From contig JARBJD010000161.1 of NCBI GenBank assembly GCA_033064195.1, forward strand, positions 99,548-163,547: DNA of 64,000 bases, read 5' to 3'. Of this stretch, positions 21,426-30,531 are shown in pieces. Each line of letters starts with the position of its first letter. The stretch's first letter is position 1. A program made the position numbers and the translations under genes. The notes under the pieces are model-generated. The model was given only the letters and a program-made list of their open reading frames with translations. It had not been told where the DNA came from and ran no database searches. This DNA is from Blattamonas nauphoetae. Its lineage: Eukaryota > Preaxostyla > Oxymonadida.

Positions 21426-21434
21426 GCCTCCCTC
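21426..21434. repeat. Right 9-bp duplication of MULE-like element 2
   Basis: GCCTCCCTC matches 18796-18804 exactly and abuts the right TIR. Confidence 0.85.
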
Positions 21435-21655
21435 CGTCTTCGATTCGGCTGTCTTCTTCTTCGCTGGTGATTGGTGCCGTGGCTGAGATTTGGCCTTATT
21501 CGGCTCAGTCTGGTCCATCGCCGCTTTCTTCTTTTGGGGCCGTTCAGACGCGACCCCTGCCTGTGTCGTGACCAGCTTCCTCTTCAGCCTTCCTGTCTCT
21601 CGCTGTGTCTTCTTCCGAAGTGCCTGCATTTTGAGGTTTTCGCGTTGTTTGAAGA

Positions 21656-21663
21656 TGTGGTTG
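21656..21663. repeat. Left 8-bp duplication of kinase-carrying element
   Basis: TGTGGTTG is repeated exactly at 23454-23461. Confidence 0.8.
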
Positions 21664-23453
21664 GGGGTTGACTATAATCAATCCACCGATCTATCTAAAA
21701 ACAATCCATTTCGATCAAACCCATCGAACTGTGAAATGTTTGAGAAAGCTCAGGTTTGTTGAAAATTTCAGTTGAAGCGGAAGAAAACAGTGTTGAAGAG
21801 CTCCCAAGAGGACATATCGTTCCATTTGAGTCCAAATGGACAACAGATTGTCAACTCGTTGCGTTAATGGATTGATCGAAAGTCGCAAGTCAATTTCGAC
21901 CAAAACGGTGAATCACTGCATTTTTTCTCCGCGAATCGTGGTTTTATTCCTGCTCATTTGATTGTTTTTCCAGGTTTGTGGATACGAAGAACAGTTTCAC
22001 TCATTCTCATTCTTCCGTCTCGCTTTTCTTCTTCTTTCGGTCTTTTTCTCATCTTACTTCCCGTCACATCATCCATCATCCCTCAATCATCTCTCTCCTC
22101 CATCCTTCCCCCTCCCTCCTCGTCTCCCGTTCACAGTTTGGAGTCATCCATCGTGATCTCAAACTCGAGAACTTGATGTTCGACGGAAGCCTTCTGAAGA
22201 CGGCTTGTGGTTCACCATGATTTGTGGCGTCGGAAATGATCGAAGCGAAGGTGTGGAATTGGTCCTGCCGCGTTCATTTGTGGACTTACATAGTTCTTCT
22301 TTTGGGACGATTCTTTCCTTCTCATCCGTGTTTCTGTGAATCATATTGTCTCCCCCCTCGTCTCTCCTCCTCCTACCTCTCTTCAGATATACGATGTCCA
22401 CTGTTCAGACATCTGGAGCTGTGGTGAAATTATGCTCGCTCTCGTGTGCGGGTTCATCCCCTTCGAGGACCAGAACACACAAGCGCTTTTTCAAAAGATG
22501 CTCCACGCTCGATACTGTCATCCGTCAACCCTGCCAGCTGAATGTCGGAAGATCATAACTAAGAATCGAGAGTTTGATCCAACAAAGGTGTGAATTGAAT
22601 GTTTAATGTCTTCGGGAGAAGAAAAACTTCCTTTCTCTCAATTTTTTACACGTATTTCCCCCAATATCCCTCCAATTCCCTCTTTACACGTTTATTCTTC
22701 GTTCACTTTCTCCCGTCATTCCCCAGCATTACACCGCCGCCCAAATCAATCAACATTCCTGGTATATCGACAACTTCGTTGATCAATCTATTATCGATTT
22801 TTTTGTTCCGGAAGGAGGCGAAAAAGGAGAGGCTATGATCGACTCGGTCTGTGTGAGCGAACTCGCAAAATTAGGCTATTCAGCGGAGAATATCATTGCA
22901 CTCATCAACGCGAAGAAACACAACCAAGTTCTGGTCTCATAGAAGTTTCTGTTGGAGAAGAAACAACGGGAGGCACAAGAGGCGAGAACTGTCTCCAAAT
23001 TGACACAGATTACGGAGAATGTGGGAGAGACGAAGGGAGTTGTGAAAGTGGAGCATGTCGCGCCGATTGAAGGGAAGGCGAAAGCAGCGTTGTCGAAGCG
23101 GAAGACTGCGGCGAAGATTGTCACGTCAAACCAACCAAGTGGAGAAGCGAAAGGAGCAAATGAACCAGCAGCGGAAGAGAAGAAAGAGTTGGATGAGAAG
23201 GAGATGGAGACCGTGAAGAAGAAAGTGACAACATCCAAGAATGTCCACAAACGTAACGCCACAGTTGTGTATGTCGACTAGGCAGCGCTTTCCCCCTCGT
23301 TTTGTCACATTTTGGAAATCAGTCAGTGAATAGAATGAAAATGTGAAATGAAAACGATCTTTGAATGTTTTTATCAAAAAAGAAACAGTTCGATGGGTTT
23401 GATCGAATTGGATTGTTTTTAGATAGATCGGTGGATTGTTTTTAGTCAACCCC
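21664..23453 (+). mobile_element. TIR transposon carrying a kinase pseudogene (1790 bp)
   Basis: Inverted repeats of about 69 bp, starting GGGGTTGACT and containing tccaccgatctatctaaaaa, bound the element (21664-21732 and 23384-23453). They match nearly perfectly apart from a few substitutions and a short indel. An exact 8-bp duplication flanks it. The interior carries a spliced-gene-like kinase fragment and no transposase. The ends do not resemble those of the MULE-like copies, so this is a different family. An 8-bp duplication fits hAT, P or some MULE elements, and long TIRs favour MULE; unresolved. Confidence 0.82.
22137..23281 (+). pseudogene. AMPK/SNF1-like protein kinase fragment with introns
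   Basis: After an acceptor at 22136 comes FGVIHRDLKLENLMFDG, the catalytic loop. This joins LLKTACGSP, so about 20 residues including DFG are missing. A TGA follows CGSP. GT-AG introns at 22251-22386 and 22588-22726 restore EAKIYDVHCSDIWSCG and DPTKHYTAAQINQHSW in frame. The C-lobe has LALVCGFIPFED. Next is a UBA-like stretch, SELAKLGYSAENIIAL, then a TAG after NQVLVS, and a charged tail ending VVYVD. The N-lobe is absent. Family features (HRDLKLEN, CGSP, UBA-like segment) fit the CAMK-group AMPK/SNF1/MARK kinases. It is catalytically dead and looks like a captured 3' half of a host gene. Confidence 0.75.
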
Positions 23454-23461
23454 TGTGGTTG
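23454..23461. repeat. Right 8-bp duplication of kinase-carrying element
   Basis: TGTGGTTG matches 21656-21663 exactly. Confidence 0.8.
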
Positions 23462-23785
23462 AGTTGGATGAGAAGCGAAGCAATGAATGTCACTGGGACA
23501 GTCTGGACTGGCTTGGCTTGCTTGTTCGACTTTGACGTCTTCCCTTTCGACGGCGGCTCTGCTTCGAAGCAGAGCGGGTTGTACACTTCTTGCGGGACCG
23601 ACATGAGGCAGTCGAGTGGAAGCCAGCAATCGGTTTCCTCTGCCGAGAACAGTCTGTTGTCTGTCGGCGAGTGACTTGACAATGCGATATCGTTCGTCGA
23701 GAACGAGAGCGTATCGCTCAGAGACATTGAATCGGTGATCGAGTGTGTGTGAAAACCAACACCAGCCAGATGCGACAAGGCGACT

Positions 23786-25098
23786 TCAAACTGGTTGCAT
23801 CCCCATTGCGAGGTTGAGTAGCAGGCTCGCAGTGCGGTTGTTAAAATCGGCTGACTCGATCATGTCTGTCTCCACAAGATTTGAGACATCTGACGGGTTC
23901 GATAGTTGTGGAGTGATTGACCACGATGATGGGACAATGAGAGATGCGAAAGTGTATCCTTCCACAAACACCCACTCACCAAGCCCAGTCGAAGAGCAGT
24001 AACAGTTTGAAAATGACGACGAGACGATCACACCTTCGATTAGTGATGGGGTTCGTTGTTGTGGACTAACGAACTGAACAGTCGAGAGAAACACTTGATC
24101 ACCAGCTGCGACTCGAAGCAGTGCAGTCATCGATCCTCCATTCCTTCATCGCGATTGAGAGTGATCTCACTCCCTTTCACCGACTTTCAGCTGATTCTGT
24201 GAGTTGGCAGACACAGTCGTCTGGCTGGCAGTGGTCAGAGATGGAGAGGGAGTGTGGAAGAGTGTGCGTGGATCGAATTACCCTTCAAACTTGAAAGTCA
24301 ACTGATTGTGGAATCAGAAGGTCGGTCCACCTGTCGAGCAATAATCTCCTCAGCGATGACGTCGGTGAACGTCGGATAAGGATAGAGCGTGATGTCATTC
24401 CTTTTTGGAGCTTTTGGAAAGAATGATTCTTCCCAAACAACAGTCAATCTGATCAGTCCGTCGTTGAAGTTCACGTTTGAGATGATCAGGAAAGTGATTC
24501 ATTTGACTGGCTCATAAGAATATCCAAAATTGATCGCGCTTCGGTGAGGTTCTTCCGATGTCGCGGCTTCCACTGAGCTGAGTGAGAGTTCAGACAAGAC
24601 ACCATGAATTGTCAGTAAGTCTCTGTTGGGTGAGCGACAGTTGGAGAGTTTGACATTTGTGACGGTGGCGTGGTTCATAAACTGCAGGAGCAATCCACCA
24701 GTGTGTCCGCTCGCATTGCATCCTGTGATGTCGAGTCCGTTGATTGTCGCATCAACACAGTTAGATCGATCTGTCCATGAACCAGTTTCGAACCATCCAG
24801 CGATATACGAAGAGGAGCAGTCGATGATAATGCAACCATTCACGTTTTGCGAGCCGAATTCCGTGATTCCGCTTGTGTGATTCGAAAATCCGCCTCTGTG
24901 CGAACCAGAGGACGTGGTGGCATGGCAATCAACGAGTTTGCAGTGGATAACTCCGAATCCGCCTCTCCCTGACGATGATGTCGGCTGTTGCGAATTGGTG
25001 ATATATTCAGCCTTGTTGTCTGTGTGGTTGGATGAGACGGTCAGATTCGAAGCGAGAAAGTCGCCGTTGGTGTGGTCTGACGAACTTGCATTCCTCAA
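23786..25098 (-). pseudogene. Beta-helix-type surface gene, broken
   Basis: The minus frame 25098-24499 (199 codons) has repeated turns: GGFGVIHCKLVDCHA, FGSQNVNGCIIIDCS, CVDATINGLDITGCN and HATVTNVKLSNCRS. Frame 24130-23786 continues the style with VIVSSSFSNCYCSS and LGEWVFVEGYTF. The latter matches the DYCSCGSTETGSWVFVEGH found at 34.8 kb, so this is a known module of the family. Between them (24131-24498) the frame is lost. Secretion and surface location are inferred from the family style. Confidence 0.55.
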
Positions 25099-25448
25099 GC
25101 TGAATGGTGTGATGTGTGCAATGTGAAATTGGTCTCGGTGACGGTGATCAGCTCTCCAAATATTGTCGTTTCGAATCCACCAGGTTCCATTCTAACTTGC
25201 TTGAATTTGTCTCCATCGACATGCCATCAACATGACATGTCAGTATTGAGATCGCAGTGCAGTCAAACGAGTGTGTGGACGAATGTCTGATAAAAGTTTA
25301 TGTTTTTATCCCACGAAACGATGTCATCAATATAATCAGAGGTGATCCTGCTGGTTTGAGTGGTGAAGAGCCGTTTTTTTTGACAGAAATGTCCTGCGTT
25401 AGTGAAATACGGGCAGTATGAGTGATAGATACAAGTTGAGTGAGGGCC
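25099..25448. other. No clear gene; probable surface-gene upstream debris
   Basis: Only short frames are present. Minus-strand composition is similar to the neighbouring surface gene, but no motif is fixed. Confidence 0.25.
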
Positions 25449-26170
25449 TCACAGAGGAGCGTTGCGGTGGGAGACAAATCCCGAAAAAGGAGTGATCACC
25501 GTGTCCTTTGATGGTTCCAACTCCCACTCCCGCAGCTTCACAAGCTCCACAGGAAGAGCCTCCTTCACTCGCTCGTCCAAAATAAGAACCGCACCAAACT
25601 CCTCTCTCCCCTTCGTTTGTGGCTCGTCTGTCTTGTCCTTCCAGTCAGCGAGGTGTCTAAGATTGGTCGTCGTTCCAGACTGGAGGAGAGAAATGGATGA
25701 AAGATAAAGAGAGGGCAAAGACGATGAAGTCGAGAAGGGGAGAGAGAAGGTGATGAATGTTGTTGATGAGAGAGTGGTGGACAGACTGTGGATGGACTTC
25801 GGGCAACGTAAGATCCCTCACTTCTGAAAACAAATAAGAAAATGACAGAACAGCAATTAAAACCTTCGAGGTTGAGATCAAGTGACAAAAAAGCATACTC
25901 CAAAAAACCCTTCTTGATCTTCTGGAGCTGTGACAAGATCTTGGTCGCGTTGTACGTGATGAGAAAGGACGAGAGGAGTGCATTCGGTCGGCTCAGTTGG
26001 TTTAAGAAATCGGATGTCTGTTTTGGGATGAGAACAGTGCGAGGAAAAGAAGAGATGTGAGAATTGTTCGAGATCTGCTAAAAGAAGAGCAGAGATGGGT
26101 GAGTGCATTGTGCGATTGGTGTGTATGGGTTGGAGATGACGATGAGGATGACTTCACACTGCACGAGATG
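25449..26170 (-). pseudogene. Family A, copy 2
   Basis: Minus-strand pieces SSSSSPTHTHQSHNAL (~26150), a hydrophobic stretch (IVFALSLSFIHFSPPVWND) and DKTDEPQTKGREE with GAVLILDERVKEALPVELVK (25718-25449) parallel the copy at 1153-1614. Copy 2 lacks about 90 bases found in copy 1 between VWDD and DKTDEP. Several frame changes are present. The product is unknown. Confidence 0.4.
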
Positions 26171-28700
26171 AAAGGCGAATATCAATCCAGTCAGCAGGAG
26201 AGACCCAAGCATCAGCTTTCGGGTGCTCACTTAACGTACTCGATTTAACCCGCAACTCCGGATAAACCCATACCCTTGATCTTCAGCCCAGAATTCGGAC
26301 ATATTCCCAGTTTTATCATTATTTCGCTGGAATTATGTCACAGTCTGTGCTGGAGAACACTTAATATCAAGAAATGAACAAGAAAGGGTCGTTGATCAAG
26401 ATCACGACCATAATATTATGAAACCAAAATGTGTCATTCGAGTGTCGATGATGGAAGGGCCAATCGGTGCCCAAAGGTAGTGAGGAAGGAGGGAAGGGCA
26501 GTGCCGGCAGCGTTGTCTCACCAGCCGTCGCGCGAGGTCCGAGAGAGCGACGCTAAACTTGTGGTTCTGCTGGGGATCGGATGAGTGCTTTGCGGCGGAT
26601 GTAGTGCCAGTGGAAGCAGGATTTCGAAGTTGCTGGCGAGTGGAAGGCGGCGGTGGAGCTCACTTCATACTCAACGATTTGGTGAATGCGAGACTTTTGA
26701 ACGATTCGATACAACAGTCGGCCTCACTATACGGAAGTGATTGAGCGATTGATCACAGAGGAGACGGTGACACTGAGTGGCTGGTGGAGGTGGGCTGTCT
26801 CGATGAGCACGATTCGAAGTTGGAGGGACACACCGGCGCCTGCATCTCCGACGGCATCGCCCTTCGACCTGGTTGGGCAGCAGTTCGAGCGGATAGAATC
26901 AACTGTGCCGACGGTCCTACTGATAGCTGGGAATGGAAGCAGACATATTTGCTGTGTTTTAGCCGTCGTCTGAAGTGGAGTCGCTTTCGCACGCTCAGCT
27001 CCGGATCCTGCGGGATTTGATTGTGGACAGTCGGCTCTCCATCCCCACTCGCTCGACCGACACTCCGCCTCATCCGCCAGCTGTCTGACCGTCTTCTGAT
27101 GCGCAGCTGACTCATTCGGAGCTTCTGACACCGCCCGCCCACCATAACCGGCCGATCCGTCTCGTTTCACTTGGGAACTACAGACAACACCGCTTGTGCG
27201 TGTGATGGAGTCGGAAAGTGAGGAGGGGGGCGTCAGTTGATCCAGGATTCGTTTGCCTTGTACTACAGCGATGTGGAATTGTGAGGGATGGGGAGGAGCC
27301 GCGACAGGAGCAGGAACGGCTGGTGGATGGTGGGAGACGAAGCCGAGCACAGAGAGAGACGAGGAAAGGAAGAGAAAGAATAAGAAGAAATGAGAGATGA
27401 TGAGAGATGAATGAAAAAAGTCAACAGATGATCAAGACAGATCTTTAATGACAGTCGAACACACTTTGGCTTCTTTGGCGGATTTCGATCTGTTTTCCGT
27501 CGATCAGGTCGAAATTGAAGTTTCCAACTGTGTGTGTGGGTTGTGAGGTAAATGGAGAGAGGAGAGAAGAATATGTGTCCACAAAAAGAGATCATGAAAA
27601 AGAATGAAAGACGACAACGAAAGGTGACGAGTTGATAAACAATGAACAGCATACGTCTTTTCCATGTTGGTCGGAGTTCAACTGCATCACTTCTAACAAT
27701 CGCTCATCTGTGTACGATAGCCAGGACTAATCATGAGATGTACAAGTACAGTCAAGGTACATATGGACGGGATTGCTCGTCGTCGTCCACAAACCGCCAC
27801 TTTTCCACTTCTTCCTTGTTTATACGAATAGCTGCAGTCTGTCCGAGATTCACGCATGGTGCATTCGTATTGACGATGTATTTTGAAGGAGAGACGCGTA
27901 GATGTGCCAATGAGTTTGTTTTAGGAGTGGTTTACTCGGATGTTCACTCTCACTCTCCTTCGTCGATTGGGAACGTTCGATCGGTTGGATAGAGGCTTCG
28001 GTGGGATGTTGCTTGGATGATCTACGTCTGTGTCAATTTGATTCCATCCTCTTCGAACTGCTCGAGGGAATTCGTTCCTGGCCACAAGTGAGGTGTGTTC
28101 TCCAGTTTTCGAGGCGGCTGGTGATGAAAAGTAGGATCAAATCGTTTCAGACGAATGACTTCGACAAGGAACTCCGATGTGATGTTTGAACGAGAGAGAG
28201 TGAGGCGAACATGGATTAGGATTTCCACATTCGGTCATCCTTCAGAATGAAATTGCCGCAGGTCCCATTCCCAAAGTATCAACCGACATATGGTGCGGGA
28301 CGATCAGGAAGTGAATGGAGATAATTTCCGAGGGCTGGGGAGGGAGAAGGGAGAGAGGTGAAAAAAATGGGAGGATAAGTGCATGGAGTGAGAAATTAGG
28401 GAGAGAAAGAGAAGTGAAAGATCACAAGAATTGTCGGAAATGATAAAAACACACTCACTGCAGATAAGGTTGTGTGGCTCGCTCTGATTTTGCGTTCATT
28501 CACTCCTTGTGTGATTTGGCGAGTGAACGAAGTGAATTGAGACATGAGGTCCGAAGAATGCACGATGGACGTTGTGATGATCGTGTAATGTTCTGGATGG
28601 AAGTTCTGAAGCGAGCTAGTTCATTCATTTTAAATAGTTGATCAGTCCCAAATTGTGGATGGTTGAAGCGAAGACAACAGAATTTAACGACAATAATGTA
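26171..28700. other. Unassigned stretch with short frames on both strands
   Basis: The plus strand has ILNDLVNARLLNDSIQQSAS near 26680, continuing in another frame as EVGCLDEHDSKLEGHTG. It also has a 116-codon frame at 27642-27992 containing FVLTMYFEGETRR. The minus strand is open at 26727-27350 (207 codons), but with a composition typical of a shadow frame. None is recognised. I regard this as decayed genes plus intergenic sequence. Confidence 0.25.
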
Positions 28701-28702
28701 GA

Positions 28703-29930
28703 TTATGACTTCAATTTTTGTTCCCTCTTGATTTCAGAAAGATAAACTCTTAAGGTGACTGTGGTGATATGAAAATGGAGTTGCTGGTTATCCCGAAGTT
28801 GCGTGTTTATCCGATGATGTTTAGAAGAGCAAGCCAGTTGTCGTTGAGACGAAGATTGTGGTCTGCCCTCCCTCCAAGTCCAACAGAAGGAACGCGATTG
28901 GGAGTGATGCTTCGAACGAATACGAAGCGATTGAAAGTTCGCCATTCTTTGCTTTGATGAACAGGAGATGCTCAATCGAGATGGAATGTGATGTGCTCTT
29001 AGTATACCCATGAAAAGCATTCATTCTTCCTCTCTCACATCCGCAACTCCATTCTTCCTCAACTTTCTTGTCCGCTTCAAGTCCTCCACACTTTATTTCA
29101 ATGCACCGACAGATCAGAGTCATCCACTACGAATAGCTCGGCGGATGTGCTATGGTTGAAGGTCTGATTGGACCCTTCTGCGTAGTCTCCACATGAACAG
29201 CACAAGAACATCGATGATGACAAGATGTTGTTCAGCTCAGAAGTGGAAAGAGCTCCGCATGAATAGCTCCCTGCATAGCATAACTCAAATGTGCATGTGT
29301 CAATTTTCGATTCTCATGTTCTGACGCAATTTCACTCGCTTCGAACAGCGAGGCAACAATCGAGAATAGGTCAGCTGGGAATGCCCATTCTCATTGCAGA
29401 AGATACGCTCTGGCTTAATGTCCCGATTAAAAACTTGCTGATGGAGCCAACATTAAACATTCGGCGAGGAGCTGTCGATTCCATTCTTCCGACGAAACGT
29501 GGTTTCCATGTGAATGGTCTGGTTCGCATTGAGCAGACACAGATTGGGGCCGATAAGAGCCGCTTCTAGACAGAAATGTCGATCTGAGGGAGAGGTTGTG
29601 GTCTTCGTGAGATTGGTTGTGAGAGAATAGAAAAGTGACGTTTCGAACCAGCACATTGTGTCTCAATGCGTCCTGTAAATCCTCCTCCTATTTCGTGAGA
29701 TGGATGTTGGAGGAGATCGTTCACTGCCTGAAGCTAGATGAATCCAGTTGTCAGAAGGATCGATCCAATCCCTTCCAAGACTACGGTCATCAACTGTTCG
29801 TCAACAGTGGGGAGTACGTGGTAGAGTTCTCTGCACTCAGGAGCGCACCAACCAGCATTGTCTCCATAAATTTGGCCATCGACACCAAATAATCTGTTTA
29901 AACCGAAGGTTACTGGTGTGTTTCTCATCG
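28703..29930 (-). pseudogene. Decayed beta-helix-type surface gene
   Basis: Minus-strand pieces SISIEHLLFIKAKNGELSIA, TTIFVSTTTGLLF, ALIGPNLCLLNANQTIH and GQIYGDNAGWCAPECREL fit the family. The last is a degenerate form of the C-G...P-C motif. The pogo-type element begins directly upstream at about 29938, so it may have inserted in this gene, but no duplication could be pinned. Confidence 0.4.
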
Positions 29931-30531
29931 AAGTTGGTCATTCACAGAGATCCGTCTCGTCTTCTTCGCAGTCTGAATCAACAATCACGGTTCCCCTTCC
30001 ACTGATTCTGAGGTTGTCTCGTATCTGCTCCTTCTTCGGAGATCCGGTTGTAAGATGGGGCCGATGGCGAGTCCTTCCAACCGTCGTGTCTGGACGAATC
30101 CTTCTCGGTCGTGACTGGACTTTTGGGTTGGGATTTGTCAATGATGATCTTCCCAAGGACTTTGTCAGCTGTTCATTTTCGATCGCGCGTTCGCTTGGAA
30201 TTCTCAGTCGCTTCTCTATTGGTGTTATGTAATCCAGTTGCAGGAGTTCGATTACTGAGTTCTCCGCGTAAAAGTCATCAAAGTCTGAGTCGTCTGATAC
30301 ACAAATTATGCAATCCACTTCATTTTCGCTTTCCGTGTCGGGTTCATCGGAGTCGTCGGCACGTTGAGAGTCCACCACTGTGGGTTGTGATTCATTCTCA
30401 GCTGTTTGTTTGCGCTTTCTTAACGGCTGCTTCTTTTCCTTGTTGTGCTCTCTCCACTTCTCCAAATAGATGGGATCTGTGATTACATGGCCGCTCGTTG
30501 TCCAAAATCTGCGGCCATTCACTGTTTGATA

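Larger units (their letters stand above)
18165..23727 (-). pseudogene. Charged host gene split by two gene-carrying transposons
   Basis: Setting aside the elements at 18805-21425 and 21664-23453 with one copy of each duplication leaves host segments 23727-23454, 21655-21435 and 18804-18532. They form one frame of 256 codons including its stop. It begins MSLSDTLSFSTNDIALSS. The first junction reads LIQLNHIFKQRENLK and the second TEGGWPLFSAYDNEEEEK. The middle is Lys/Arg-rich (RKKTQRETGRLKRK); after the second junction comes KKKERLKKFELDRSNELGQ. The frame ends at a TAA (18532), but stays coding-like past that and one TGA (18487) into an Arg/Ser/His-rich tail to ~18165. Segment lengths sum to a multiple of three, which supports the reconstruction of the pre-insertion gene. 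The family is not recognised. As it stands the gene cannot give one protein without removing both insertions. Confidence 0.65.
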
